Source: an uncultured Collinsella sp. (GTDB lineage Bacteria > Actinomycetota > Coriobacteriia > Coriobacteriales > Coriobacteriaceae). Taken from it: DNA of 64,000 nucleotides. The position numbers and the translations under genes were made by a program. Under the pieces are notes generated by a model. The model saw only the letters and a list, made by a program, of their open reading frames with translations, was not told the DNA's origin and did no database searches. The DNA lies in the NCBI GenBank assembly GCA_902493375.1, contig CABUPH010000011.1, positions 10,524 to 74,523 of the forward strand, read 5' to 3'. Numbering within the stretch: position 1 is the first letter of the stretch; the number at the start of each line of letters is the position of its first letter. Below are positions 52,127 through 61,618 of the stretch, in pieces.

Positions 52127-54151
52127 TTACATCAGCTCACAAACAGCCGCCGCGAAGGCTACGGGATCCTCGGGGAGGATGCCCTCGACCAGCAAAGCCT
52201 GGTCATAGAGCAAACCGGAGTACTGCTTGATCTTGTCGGCGTCGCCCGCCTTCTGAGCGGCGACGAGCTTGGAAAAGACCGGGTGCTTGGCGTTGAGCTC
52301 GAGCACGCGCTGGCTCTTGGGCATACCGTCGGGCGCGCCCTCGGGACCCTTCTGGAGTACCTTCTCCATCTCGAGCGAAAGCGGGCCCTCGGTGGTGATG
52401 CACGCGGGAGCATCGGTCAGGCGCGCAGAGACGGCAACCTTCTCGACCTTGTCGCCGAGTGCCTCCTTCATGGCGTTAAAGAGGTCCTCGTTCTCCTTGG
52501 TGGCGTCCTCGGCCTCCTGTTTCTCGTCCTCGGTCGCCAGGTCAAGATCACCGGTCGCGACGTTCTTGAGCTCCAGATGACGATCCTCGACCTCGGGCTC
52601 GGCACCGTCGGCCACAGCCTTTTCGGCAGCCTCGCGAGCTGCGTCGTCCTCATAGATCTTGGGCATATCGGCGGCAACGTACTCACGCATAGCTTGGAAC
52701 GTGAACTCATCCACATCCTGCGTCAGCAGCAGCACGTCATAGCCGCGGTCGAGCACGCCCTTTACCACGGGCATCTTGGCCAAGCGCTCGCGCGAGTCAC
52801 CGGCGGCGTAGTAGATGGCCTTCTGATCCTCGGGCATGCCCTTGGCATACTCGGCCAGGGTAATCATCTTCTGTTCCTTGGCAGACCAGAACAGCAACAG
52901 GTCGGCGAGCTCATCGGCCTTCATGCCATAGCTCGAGTAGATGCCGTACTTAAGGCCGCGGCCAAAGTTCTCAAAGAACTTCTCGTAGGCCTCGCGGTCG
53001 TTGTCACGCATATCCTCAAGGTCAGCGGTGATCTTCTTTTCCACACGCTTGGCGATGGCCTTGAGCTGACGGTTCTGCTGCAGCGTCTCACGCGAGATGT
53101 TGAGCGACACGTCGGCGGAATCCACGACACCGCGCACAAAGTTGTAGTAGTCGGGCAGCAGGTCGTCGCACTTCTCCATAATCAGCACGTTGGAGCTGTA
53201 GAGCGCCAGACCCTTCTCGTAGTCCTTGCTGTACAGATCGAACGGGGCGCGACCCGGCACAAACAGCAGGGCGTCGTACTCGAGCGTGCCCTCGGCGTGG
53301 AAGCTGATGGTGCGCGCAGGATTATCAAAGTCGTGGAACGTAGACTTGTAGAACTCGTCGTAGTCCTTCTGCTCAACATCGGAGCTGCGCTTTTTCCAAA
53401 TCGGTGTCATGGAGTTGACGGTCTCGAGCTCCTGGTAGTCCTCATACTCGGGCTTGTAATCGTCGCCGGCGTCCTCGGGCTTGGGTTTCTGGCGGCTCTT
53501 GGACACCATCATCTGAATCGGGTAGCGCACATAGTTGCTGTACTGCTGAATCAGGCTCTTGAGGCCCCACTCGGTCAGGAAGCGATCGTAGGTCTCGGCC
53601 TCGCCATCGGCGTCGAGCTTCTCGTTCTCACGCAGCGTCAGAATGACATCGGTACCGTGCTCGGCGCGCTCGCCATCCTCGATGGTGTAGCCCTCAAGAC
53701 CGTCCGACTCCCACACATGGGCGACATCCTCGCCATAAGCGCGGCTGACGACCTTCACATGGCTGGCGACCATAAAAGCCGAGTAGAAGCCCACGCCAAA
53801 CTGACCGATGATGTCGACATCGGAGCCCTGCTGCTCGGCGTTCTCGGTCTTAAACTCCTCGGAGCCGGAATGGGCGATGGTGCCCAGATTGCGCTCGAGC
53901 TCCTCGGCGGTCATGCCAATGCCGTTATCCGAGATGGTAATGGTGCGGGCGTCTTTATCAAAGGAGACGCGAATGGCCAGGTCGCCCTGGTCGATCTTGA
54001 CGCTCGGGTCCTGCAGGCTCTTAAAGTTGAGCTTGTCGACGGCGTCGCTCGCGTTAGAGATAAGCTCGCGCAGGAAGATTTCCTTATTGGTGTAGATGGA
54101 GTTGATCATGAGGTCGAGCAGTTTTTTGCTCTCGGTCTTAAATTGACGCAT
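52127..54151 (-). CDS. htpG: Hsp90 chaperone HtpG
   Basis: 674 residues. The N-terminal GHKL ATPase domain has the Hsp90 motifs ELISNASDAVDKL, DNGIGMT and GQFGVGFYSAFMV. The middle domain and C-terminal dimerisation domain follow. An acidic Glu/Asp/Ala-rich stretch (about 505-560) between middle and C-terminal domains is longer than usual and accounts for the extra length. The start ATG at 54151 has an AAAGGA site. The 54152-54353 gap is AT-rich near 54238 (TATAAAAT on the minus strand), a possible promoter; no CIRCE or HAIR element was seen. Confidence 0.96.
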   Translation of the reverse strand: MRQFKTESKKLLDLMINSIYTNKEIFLRELISNASDAVDKLNFKSLQDPSVKIDQGDLAIRVSFDKDARTITISDNGIGMTAEELERNLGTIAHSGSEEFKTENAEQQGSDVDIIGQFGVGFYSAFMVASHVKVVSRAYGEDVAHVWESDGLEGYTIEDGERAEHGTDVILTLRENEKLDADGEAETYDRFLTEWGLKSLIQQYSNYVRYPIQMMVSKSRQKPKPEDAGDDYKPEYEDYQELETVNSMTPIWKKRSSDVEQKDYDEFYKSTFHDFDNPARTISFHAEGTLEYDALLFVPGRAPFDLYSKDYEKGLALYSSNVLIMEKCDDLLPDYYNFVRGVVDSADVSLNISRETLQQNRQLKAIAKRVEKKITADLEDMRDNDREAYEKFFENFGRGLKYGIYSSYGMKADELADLLLFWSAKEQKMITLAEYAKGMPEDQKAIYYAAGDSRERLAKMPVVKGVLDRGYDVLLLTQDVDEFTFQAMREYVAADMPKIYEDDAAREAAEKAVADGAEPEVEDRHLELKNVATGDLDLATEDEKQEAEDATKENEDLFNAMKEALGDKVEKVAVSARLTDAPACITTEGPLSLEMEKVLQKGPEGAPDGMPKSQRVLELNAKHPVFSKLVAAQKAGDADKIKQYSGLLYDQALLVEGILPEDPVAFAAAVCELM

Positions 54152-54353
54152 GTGCAGTCCTTTCGCGCTACCCCTGTCCGCAAAAACGGCCCGGTCGCCC
54201 GAGCCGCATCGCAGACCTGCTATGTTCAGACTTAGATTTTATAACCCATTAACGCGCATATATACATACGGAATCGAAAAACTGTATGTCCGAGCGCTCC
54301 AATGCGTCAATTGCCAAGGAGTGTCCCCAACTGCCGGCAGAAAAGGAACGTCC

Positions 54354-54854
54354 CTATCTGCCATCTACGCGCTTGGCCATCCAGGCGTGGGGCTGGCCTT
54401 CGTCTTCGTAATCTACCGGGGCAATTTGCGTGTAGCCCGCCTTTACATAGAGCGGCAGCACGTATTCCTGCGCATGCAGCTTAATAAGCTTGGCGCCGGC
54501 ATCACGCGCGGCGGCATCACTGGCCTCGACAATCTTGCTCGCCAAACCGCGACGGCGCATGCTCGGCAGCACAGCCACGCGCCCCATAATGTAGGTCTCC
54601 CCCGCCGCAACGCCTTCGTCCATGTCGCATGCCGGCAACACCGGGGCCTCTGCGTCAGCCACGCGCTCAAGCTCTTCGGGAAACACGCGCGAGCAACCGG
54701 CAAGCTCGCCGTCTACATAGAGCGTCACATGAATGCAGTTCGGATCCTCGTCGATAGCGTCGAACTCATTCTCGTAGCCCTGCTCGTCCATAAAAACGAC
54801 GCGGCGCACCAACGCCGCGTCATCAAAGCATCCCGTCTTAAGTTGAATATCCAT
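54354..54854 (-). CDS. GNAT family N-acetyltransferase (ElaA/Acj-like)
   Basis: 166 residues. The acetyl-CoA site is GRVAVLPSMRRRGLASKIVE (pattern Q/R-x-x-G-x-G/A with RRRGLA). The N-terminal V-F-x-D-E-Q-G-Y-E-N-E-x-D-x-I-D-E-D motif is typical of the small ElaA-like GNAT group. Substrate unknown. The start at 54854 has GAAGGGGC; an ATG 18 bases upstream does not. It follows the cpsB-like gene by 39 bases and is probably in that transcript. Confidence 0.88.
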   Translation of the reverse strand: MDIQLKTGCFDDAALVRRVVFMDEQGYENEFDAIDEDPNCIHVTLYVDGELAGCSRVFPEELERVADAEAPVLPACDMDEGVAAGETYIMGRVAVLPSMRRRGLASKIVEASDAAARDAGAKLIKLHAQEYVLPLYVKAGYTQIAPVDYEDEGQPHAWMAKRVDGR

Positions 54855-54893
54855 GGCTGCCCCTTCATTCAATGCGAACGTTAGGGACAGATT

Positions 54894-55544
54894 TTAGCGA
54901 AAATGAGCTCCGCGTACGCTAAACTTCGCGCGAGCCTTCGCCAGGCAGTCGTAATGACCCACGTTATGGGCATCGCTCGCGATGAAGCTGTACAGGTTCT
55001 GATCGAACAGGCGCTGTGCCGGCTTTTTCTCGCGACCAAAGCGACCGCCGGCAATAAAGTCCGCCGAAGCCTGCAGCTTGCAGCCCATATCGACCAGGCG
55101 CTCCGCCACGCTTACATCCTTTTGAACCGCACGATAGCGCTCAGGATGAGCGATGATCACCTGGTAGCCACGGCACTGCAAATCGTAAATCGTGTTCTCG
55201 TACTCTCTAAACGCATACGCATCGGCATGTGTCGAAAGCTCGAGCAGAAACTCGTTGGTTCCATCGAAATGCAAGTGCTCCGCGGCATCGATACCAAGTT
55301 CAACGAGCTTTCGATGGTTGACCTCGAAGCCCATCTGGAGCGGAAAACCGTCAGCGTTATCACGCAGCAGCTCAAAGGCATCCCACATCTTGTCGTAATC
55401 AAAATAGGGATCACGGCAGTGAGGAGTGCAAACGATTCTGGTTACACCGGCCCGCTTGGCAGCCTCGAGCATCGCCAAGCTCTCATCGAGATCGGCGGCG
55501 CCGTCGTCTACACCCGGCAAGATATGGCAATGAATGTCACGCAT
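54894..55544 (-). CDS. CpsB/CapC-type tyrosine-protein phosphatase (PHP fold)
   Basis: 216-residue metal-dependent phosphatase. The PHP motif HCHILPGVDDG at residues 4-14, CTPH near 40, AHPERY near 132 and ASDAHN near 190 provide the metal ligands. CpsB enzymes dephosphorylate the tyrosine cluster of the CpsD kinase and so tune polysaccharide chain length. It follows the CpsD-like gene by 17 bases with RBS AAGGCTGA. No glycosyltransferase genes are nearby in the window. Confidence 0.9.
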   Translation of the reverse strand: MRDIHCHILPGVDDGAADLDESLAMLEAAKRAGVTRIVCTPHCRDPYFDYDKMWDAFELLRDNADGFPLQMGFEVNHRKLVELGIDAAEHLHFDGTNEFLLELSTHADAYAFREYENTIYDLQCRGYQVIIAHPERYRAVQKDVSVAERLVDMGCKLQASADFIAGGRFGREKKPAQRLFDQNLYSFIASDAHNVGHYDCLAKARAKFSVRGAHFR

Positions 55545-55561
55545 AGGTCAGCCTTAATCAA

Positions 55562-56299
55562 CTAAACGTTTGCTCGGTTGGTGAAGATGCCCTTTTTGGA
55601 AGTCCCCTGATCGTCGGAGCCCTTCTTAACCTTCTTACCGTCCTTGGTGTAGTAGGAGTAGTAGTACTCGCTGGTCTCGGTCTCGCAGTAGTTCATGACG
55701 GTACCGATGAGCTTGACCTTCTCGGACTTCTTAAGCTGGCCGATAGCGTTGAGTGCCTCCTCGCGCTTGGTGAAGTCCTCGCGCACCACGAACAGCGTAC
55801 CGTCGGTCAGGCTGGCAATCTCGGCAGCATCGATGAAGGTGCCGACCGGGGGAGCATCAAAGATGACGTACTGGAACTTGGCGGACAGTGCCTTTACCAA
55901 CTTGGCAAAGCGGTGAGAGACGATGATGTCGGCAGGATTGGGAATATGCGGCTCGGCATCGAGGAAGTAGAAGTTCTTCTGACCCGTCTCGACAATTGCC
56001 TGGTCAATGGAGATCTGCTCGGAAAGGACCGCATAGAGTCCGCCGCGCGAACGAACGCCGAGCATATCGGAAAGGGACCTGCGGCGCATATCGGCCTCGA
56101 CCAGGAGCACGGACTTGCCGCTCGTGGCGATAGCCTGGGCAAGGTTGATGGAAACCGTAGACTTGCCCTCGTTGGGAATCGAGGACGTGACGGTAATGGT
56201 GCGAATGGGGTCGTCCACGCTCGCAAAGCGGATGTTGGCCAGAAGGGTCTTGGCGGCATTCTGTACAACGAGCTTATCGGTGTTCTTTGCCTTAGCCAT
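55562..56299 (-). CDS. CpsD-type bacterial tyrosine kinase
   Basis: 245 residues. Walker A SSIPNEGKST near 38-47, Walker A' LLVEADMRRRS near 70, Walker B-like FDAPP near 145, and a Tyr-rich cluster (SEYYYSYYTKDGKK) in the tail that is autophosphorylated. BY-kinases of this type need the membrane activator encoded next door (CpsC). It starts 2 bases after the CpsC stop. Confidence 0.92.
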   Translation of the reverse strand: MAKAKNTDKLVVQNAAKTLLANIRFASVDDPIRTITVTSSIPNEGKSTVSINLAQAIATSGKSVLLVEADMRRRSLSDMLGVRSRGGLYAVLSEQISIDQAIVETGQKNFYFLDAEPHIPNPADIIVSHRFAKLVKALSAKFQYVIFDAPPVGTFIDAAEIASLTDGTLFVVREDFTKREEALNAIGQLKKSEKVKLIGTVMNYCETETSEYYYSYYTKDGKKVKKGSDDQGTSKKGIFTNRANV

Positions 56300-56301
56300 G
56301 C

Positions 56302-56958
56302 CTATTTACCACCTTTCATAGCCGGAATTCGGCCAACAACGGGAATGCCCAGGAGCTCTTCTGCCTCTTCGGCACCGCGGATGCGGGTATTGAGCATGTC
56401 TGCCAAAACGACATAGGCAACTGCGATAAAGATACCGGCGAGGAACGCGACAGCAACGTACAGCATACGCTTGGGACCGCTGGGGGCTTCGGGGGTCTTA
56501 GCCTCGTCGATAACGTTGATGCTCTGGGCAGCGCCGACGTTCTGAGCGACCGTACTCACCGAGCTGGCCATGGCCTTTGCGACCTTAGCCGTCTCCTTGG
56601 CATCGGTGCCGGTAACCGAAAGCGTAATGACACGCGTGGTGGTCTCGGAGGAAACAGACACCTTGTAGTCATCCAGATCGGTGAGGCCCAGTTCATTGGC
56701 TGCGCCGCTCTTAACGCTATCGCTATCCAGCAGCGTGGCGATATCGTTGGAAAGCATCTGACTCGCCGAGAGATCGTTGTAGCTCATCTGACCGCTATCG
56801 TCGGTCTTGGCGAGAATGTACATGCTCGTCGTCGCGGTATAGGTGTTGTCCATCGCAACGAAGGACACGATGCCCATGGCGATCGCGCAGACCACCGGAA
56901 GGGTGATGACCAGCTGAAGGTGCTTCTTCAGCAGCTGGAACAGTTCGAGAAGGGTCAT
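56302..56958 (-). CDS. CpsC/Wzz-type polysaccharide chain-length regulator
   Basis: 218 residues with two membrane helices (about 15-36 and 165-188) enclosing an extracellular Wzz domain. The short cytosolic tail (NTRIRGAEEAEELLGIPVVGRIP) contacts and activates the CpsD kinase. The AAAGG site precedes ATG at 56958. It is first in the operon cpsC-cpsD-cpsB-GNAT. A promoter candidate lies at 57006-57034. Confidence 0.9.
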   Translation of the reverse strand: MTLLELFQLLKKHLQLVITLPVVCAIAMGIVSFVAMDNTYTATTSMYILAKTDDSGQMSYNDLSASQMLSNDIATLLDSDSVKSGAANELGLTDLDDYKVSVSSETTTRVITLSVTGTDAKETAKVAKAMASSVSTVAQNVGAAQSINVIDEAKTPEAPSGPKRMLYVAVAFLAGIFIAVAYVVLADMLNTRIRGAEEAEELLGIPVVGRIPAMKGGK

Positions 56959-57005
56959 GCAGCTTGCCTTTCATTTCCCCAGTTCGGATTGACAAAACTG
57001 TCCGT

Positions 57006-57034
57006 ATGTTATCGCATCTTTTTACCGAGACCAA
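57006..57034 (-). promoter_or_regulatory. Candidate promoter of the cps-like operon
   Basis: Minus-strand TTGGTC (57029-57034) and TAACAT (57006-57011) with a 17-base spacer, 48 bases before the CpsC start. Confidence 0.45.
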
Positions 57035-57099
57035 ACTCTATACATAAGAAACAGGCTCTCCTGTAAAAATGTCGGAAGCAATCGTAAAATTGCACAACA

Positions 57100-57128
57100 A
57101 CGCCGCACCCGAAAGTCAAATGCGGCGT
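57100..57128 (-). terminator. Hairpin after the PhoR-like gene
   Basis: ACGCCGCA (57100-57107) and TGCGGCGT (57121-57128) form a stem 25 bases past the stop at 57154; the minus strand continues TTGTTGTGC. Confidence 0.6.
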
Positions 57129-57153
57129 CTGCATCAATATCTATGTTATATCG

Positions 57154-58578
57154 CTATGCGAATGGCTCGTCCTGCTGTATGGGAAACGTCACCGTAATGG
57201 TGGTTCCCACGCCCAACTCGCTCGACAGATCGAGCGTGGCGTGATGATACAGGGCCGCATGCTTGACAATGGCAAGCCCCAGACCGGTTCCGCCGCGTGC
57301 CTTGGACCTACTCTTGTCCACGCGATAGAACCGCTCAAATACCTTGCCCTGTTCTTCAGGCGCGATACCGATTCCCGTGTCGGCGACCGCAAGGAACGGA
57401 TGGCCTTCGTCGTTGGTGCCGCACTGCAGCGTAACCGTACCGCCGGGTCGATTGTAGCGGATGGCGTTGCTTGCCAGATTATAGATGAGCTCGTCAATCA
57501 AGCGCGACACGCCCTCGATGACCACAGGCTTGGTCTCATGACTTATCGTCACATTCGCCTGACGGGCGACCTGTTCAAGACGCTGCTCGACCGCGTAGAT
57601 GGCACGCGAGAGCTCAATAGGCTCCGTGGACCCAATGGGCACCGCCTCGCCCTCAGCCGCACGCTCGGCCTCGTCCAAGTTAGACAGCGTAAGGATATCG
57701 TTGACAAGCGCTGCCAAGCGGCCCGCCTCACGATAGATGCGACCGCCAAAGTTGCGCAGGTCGCCCTCGCCCTCGACCATGCCGTTTGCGATGAGCTCGG
57801 CATAGCCCGAAATCGCCGTAAGCGGCGTCTTGAGCTCATGGGTGATATTCGCCGTGAACTCGCGGCGCATACGGTCGTTGTCCGCCAGCACCGCCATTTG
57901 GCGCTTGAGCTCCTGGCGCTGCGACTCAATACGCTCAAGCATGGGGACCATCTCGGCATAGGCGTGCTCATAGCTACGGCGTGGGTGGTCCAAATCCACC
58001 TCTTGCAAAGGCGCGATGATGGCACGGGACTCGCGGCGCGCCATAAAAAACGAGAGTACCGCACCCGCTGCTGCGATAAGCAGCATCGGCGCCACCATCG
58101 ACAGCAAAATCGCCGCAACGCCAGGCTGGGCCTGCGCCAAGCGGACAACCTGGCCGTTATCAAGGGCGACGGCGCGATACAGCATAATCTCGTCGAGCGT
58201 AGAGCTTGCGCGCTCCGCGGAACCCGAACCACTCTCAAAGGCCTCGATGACCTCGGGGCGATCGCCATGGTTGGGCAGTGTGGAAGGCGACGCCTCGTTG
58301 TCGTAGGCAACCGATCCATCCTTGTTAATCAGCGTGATGCGCAAGTCCTCTCGATCGAGGCTACGCAAGAACGGGATGGGCTCCTGCTGCTCGTCGAGGG
58401 CGGCAGCAATGAGCTCGGTTTCTTGCGCCAGGTTGGCACTCGTGGCATCCGCCAAGGTGTTTTGCACAAAGAACGCACCCAGCACCGTAAACGCCACGAT
58501 AACCGCCATGGCGCAGACAAAGATCGTCACAAAAACGCGGTGCGACAGCGTATGTTTTCCCTGGGGGGCGAAGACCAC
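57154..58578 (-). CDS. phoR: PhoR-like sensor histidine kinase
   Basis: 474 residues. Two membrane helices (about 13-38 and 155-178) enclose an extracellular sensor loop. The phosphoacceptor His lies in FTANITHELKTPL and the ATPase has N-box NLASNAIRYNRPGG, DTGIGIAPEEQ and GGTGLGLAIVKHAA. It starts with a GTG at 58578, 3 bases after the stop of the phoB-like gene, with GAGGAG as ribosome site. The position beside a PhoB-like regulator and PstB suggests phosphate sensing. Confidence 0.85.
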   Translation of the reverse strand: MVFAPQGKHTLSHRVFVTIFVCAMAVIVAFTVLGAFFVQNTLADATSANLAQETELIAAALDEQQEPIPFLRSLDREDLRITLINKDGSVAYDNEASPSTLPNHGDRPEVIEAFESGSGSAERASSTLDEIMLYRAVALDNGQVVRLAQAQPGVAAILLSMVAPMLLIAAAGAVLSFFMARRESRAIIAPLQEVDLDHPRRSYEHAYAEMVPMLERIESQRQELKRQMAVLADNDRMRREFTANITHELKTPLTAISGYAELIANGMVEGEGDLRNFGGRIYREAGRLAALVNDILTLSNLDEAERAAEGEAVPIGSTEPIELSRAIYAVEQRLEQVARQANVTISHETKPVVIEGVSRLIDELIYNLASNAIRYNRPGGTVTLQCGTNDEGHPFLAVADTGIGIAPEEQGKVFERFYRVDKSRSKARGGTGLGLAIVKHAALYHHATLDLSSELGVGTTITVTFPIQQDEPFA

Positions 58579-58581
58579 GGG

Positions 58582-59310
58582 TTACTCCTCCGATGCGGTG
58601 GCCGCGGTGTCGTCACCTTCGGCACCATCACCGGCAGAAGGCTCGGCCAAGCGGTAGCCCACGCCGCGCACGGTCTCGATGGCGCTGGCATGCTCGCCCA
58701 GTTTTTGGCGAAGCGTCTGCACGTGCACGTCAACGGTGCGCGAACCGCCGTCGAAGTCCCAGCCCCACACGCTCTGCAGCAACGACTCGCGGGTAAAGAC
58801 CACGCCGGGCTTGCGCATGAGGTACTCGAGCAGGTCGAACTCGCGCAGGGTGAGCTTAAGCGACTCGCCGGCAACAGTCACCTCACGATGGCTGGGCGAA
58901 AGCACGATGTCGCCCACGCTGAGCACATCGCTTGCCTGTTTGACCATGCCGCCGCGACGCAGCAGTGCGCGGCAGCGGCTGGCGAGCTCCATGAGCGAAA
59001 ACGGCTTAGTCAGGTAATCGTCGGCACCGCCATCGAGCGCCATCACCTTGTCGAGCTCGGTATCCTTGGCGGTAAGCATCATGATGGGCACCGTCGCCGT
59101 CAGGCGATCGGCACGCAGTCGACGCATAATCGCCAAGCCATCGGTATCGGGCAGCATGATGTCGAGCAGGACGGCATCGGGTACCCGTCGCGCCACGGCA
59201 GCCTTAAACTCACCGTCGCACGAAAAGCCTTCGGCCTCAATCCCCTGCTTGCGCAGCGCATAGACCGTCAAATCCCTGATGTTGTCATCGTCCTCGACGT
59301 AATAGATCAT
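58582..59310 (-). CDS. phoB: PhoB-like OmpR-family response regulator
   Basis: 242 residues. The receiver has the acidic pair EDDD near 6-9, phosphoacceptor D50 (LLDIMLP), and the Lys in YLTKPFS. The winged helix (about 130-225) has GGSRTVDVHVQTLRQKLG. It is followed directly by the PhoR-like kinase and preceded by pstB at a 64-base gap. The ATG at 59310 has AAAGGGG. The acidic 15-residue tail is unusual. A general phosphate-starvation role is inferred from context. Confidence 0.87.
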   Translation of the reverse strand: MIYYVEDDDNIRDLTVYALRKQGIEAEGFSCDGEFKAAVARRVPDAVLLDIMLPDTDGLAIMRRLRADRLTATVPIMMLTAKDTELDKVMALDGGADDYLTKPFSLMELASRCRALLRRGGMVKQASDVLSVGDIVLSPSHREVTVAGESLKLTLREFDLLEYLMRKPGVVFTRESLLQSVWGWDFDGGSRTVDVHVQTLRQKLGEHASAIETVRGVGYRLAEPSAGDGAEGDDTAATASEE

Positions 59311-59374
59311 GTTGAACCCCTTTGCGGCCGGCATGACCGCATCTTAACCCTAAAGGTACCTTTACTAGATGGTA

Positions 59375-60250
59375 TCAGCCAAAACGCCCCGTCAAATAAT
59401 CCGCCGTGCGCGGATCGGTCGGATTCTTGAAGAGTTGCGCGGTGGGCGCGTGCTCCACCAGCTCACCCAGCAAAAAGAATGCGACCGAATCGGAGATACG
59501 CGCCGCCTGCTGCATATTGTGCGTAACGACCACGAGCGTGCAGGTCTCTTTGAGCTCGCAGGCCAGCTGCTCCACCACCAGCGTCGACACAGGATCAAGT
59601 GCCGAGGTCGGCTCGTCCATCAGCAGAATGTCGGGCTGCACGGCAAGTGCGCGGGCGATGCACAGACGCTGCTGCTGGCCGCCCGAAAGACCCAGACCCG
59701 ACTCTTTGAGCTTGTCCTTGGCCTCGTCCCACAGGGCGGCGCGTCGCAGGGAGTCTTCGACCAGCTCGTCGAGCACGACGCGATCGCGCACTCCCATTCC
59801 GCGAGGACCGTAGGCGACGTTGTCGTAGATGCTCATGGGAAACGGGTTGGGGCGCTGGAACACCATGCCCACGCGCTGGCGAAGGCGGCAGATGTCGTAG
59901 TCGCCCAGGATATCTTGACCATCGAGCGCAATCTTGCCCTCGATTCGGCAGTCCTTGATGCCGTCGTTCATGCGGTTAAAGCAGCGCAGCAACGTGGACT
60001 TTCCGCAGCCCGAAGGCCCGATGAACGAGGTAATCTGCTTGTCGCGGATCTTGATATTCACGTCCTTGAGCGCATGGTGGTCGCCATAGAACAGGTCGAG
60101 GCCCTCAACATCGATTCGCGTCGGCGAGGCGGCAAGATCCTCTGCCGTGGGGCGAGTCGCATCCCCAACTTCGCGCTCGTGCGCGGCCTCGGCCTGCGCT
60201 TTCATGAGTTCTTCAAGCTCCGTGGGCTCCACAGCCGCAGCAGCCGTCAT
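59375..60250 (-). CDS. pstB: Phosphate ABC transporter ATP-binding protein PstB
   Basis: 291 residues. Walker A GPSGCGKSTLL near 77-87, PstB-specific RPNPFPMSIYDNVAYGPR, signature LSGGQQQRLCIARA and Walker B ILLMDEPTSALDP. It energises high-affinity phosphate import by PstSCA. An N-terminal extension of about 45 Ala/Glu-rich residues precedes the usual start region. No pstS, pstC, pstA or phoU gene is adjacent: the neighbours are a VanS-like kinase upstream and phoBR downstream. Confidence 0.95.
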   Translation of the reverse strand: MTAAAAVEPTELEELMKAQAEAAHEREVGDATRPTAEDLAASPTRIDVEGLDLFYGDHHALKDVNIKIRDKQITSFIGPSGCGKSTLLRCFNRMNDGIKDCRIEGKIALDGQDILGDYDICRLRQRVGMVFQRPNPFPMSIYDNVAYGPRGMGVRDRVVLDELVEDSLRRAALWDEAKDKLKESGLGLSGGQQQRLCIARALAVQPDILLMDEPTSALDPVSTLVVEQLACELKETCTLVVVTHNMQQAARISDSVAFFLLGELVEHAPTAQLFKNPTDPRTADYLTGRFG

Positions 60251-60353
60251 ACCGCATACCTCCACATCGATATCAATTCAGCAGTATCGATAGTAGGAAT
60301 CGCGGCTCATATGCACGTGAGCGCATTGTCAAGTGTTTGTAAGGGCACACTGG

Positions 60354-61592
60354 CTATGCGGCGGGCAGCTCGATGGTGAATATCGTGTGTTCGGGCGTCG
60401 ATTCACATGCAACGGTACCGCCGTGCGCGCATACGATCTCCTTGGCGATGGCAAGCCCCAGTCCAGCGCCGCCGCGATTGGTCGCACGCGCCGCATCCAG
60501 GCGATAGAACTTCTCAAAGATCACCTTGAGCTTAGCCGCAGGGATGGGATCGCCCTGATTAATAAAGCGCACGCGCACGCCGCCGTCGTCTTGGCGCCTG
60601 GCCTCAATCGTGATAGTCGAGCCCTCATAGCTATAGGCGACGGCGTTTTTCATGATGTTGTTGAACACGCGGGCCATCTTGTCGCCATCCACGAGCACCG
60701 TCAGGTCCTCGCGAATATCAACTTGGGCTTCCTTATGCTGCTCGTTGAGGATGGGATAGAACTCGTCAGCCACCTGAGCCAGCAGCAACCCCAGATCAAC
60801 ATAGCCGCGCGTGAGCACGATATCGTGGAAGTCAAAGCGCGTGATATCGAAGAACTCTTCGATGAGCGCATCGAGCCGGTGCGCCTTGTCGAGAGCCACG
60901 CCCGTAAAGTGCGCACGTTGCTCAACCGGCAGCTCGGGAGCCTCTTGCAGCAGCGAAAGATAGCCCACCACACTGGCAAGCGGGGTGCGTAGGTCATGTG
61001 CCAAGTACGTGACCAGATCGTCCTTGCGATGAGATTCGTCACGCAAGGCCTGTTGCACCTTGCGCTCACGGTCACGCACGCGGTTAAGGGCGCCCTCGAC
61101 CTCCAAGAAGTCGCCGTCGATGTTGTCCCAGGTGTCGGGGTGATCGATCAGGCGATCTTGAATACGAGCAGCCAGCACACAATCGGCATGCTGCTCGCCC
61201 TGCTCGTAGCCCTGGTAGTACAGGGCGCGGCCGCACAAGAACAGCACGCACGCGGCAAGCGCCAGCACAAAGCCAAGCATGTTGAATACAAAGCCGGCAT
61301 CGAACAACACCGGCCCTTCGATGCCGCCGAGCGCCATGGCGCCAATCGCCAACGTCATGGCCCACGCGGCGCCGCCAATCACCACGCAGCGGCACACGAT
61401 CTCAAATCGATCGATCAGCAAAAAGCCGACAAGCAGCACCGCCAAGATTCCGACGATGTTGTCGATGCCAATCAGCAGCAGGCTCAGCAAAAAGAGCAGC
61501 ACCGTTGCAAGCGCGCGGTTGTCGACGACCGACCTCACGTATTCAAAGAGCCGATCGGGCACCTCGAACGCTTGCCTATCGTCTTTTGTCAT
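60354..61592 (-). CDS. VanS-like sensor histidine kinase
   Basis: 412 residues. About four hydrophobic helices in the first 130 residues, no large extracellular domain, then a phosphoacceptor region VTYLAHDLRTPLASVVGYLS and an ATPase with NNIMKNAVAYSYEG and GGAGLGLAIAKEIV. The AHDLRTPLTS-type motif resembles VanS and related kinases of cell-wall genes. It follows the VanR-like regulator by 26 bases. The gene facing this pair is a D,D-carboxypeptidase, which supports a peptidoglycan role. Confidence 0.85.
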   Translation of the reverse strand: MTKDDRQAFEVPDRLFEYVRSVVDNRALATVLLFLLSLLLIGIDNIVGILAVLLVGFLLIDRFEIVCRCVVIGGAAWAMTLAIGAMALGGIEGPVLFDAGFVFNMLGFVLALAACVLFLCGRALYYQGYEQGEQHADCVLAARIQDRLIDHPDTWDNIDGDFLEVEGALNRVRDRERKVQQALRDESHRKDDLVTYLAHDLRTPLASVVGYLSLLQEAPELPVEQRAHFTGVALDKAHRLDALIEEFFDITRFDFHDIVLTRGYVDLGLLLAQVADEFYPILNEQHKEAQVDIREDLTVLVDGDKMARVFNNIMKNAVAYSYEGSTITIEARRQDDGGVRVRFINQGDPIPAAKLKVIFEKFYRLDAARATNRGGAGLGLAIAKEIVCAHGGTVACESTPEHTIFTIELPAA

Positions 61593-61618
61593 ATCAAGAT
61601 CCTCACAAGCGAAAAGCG

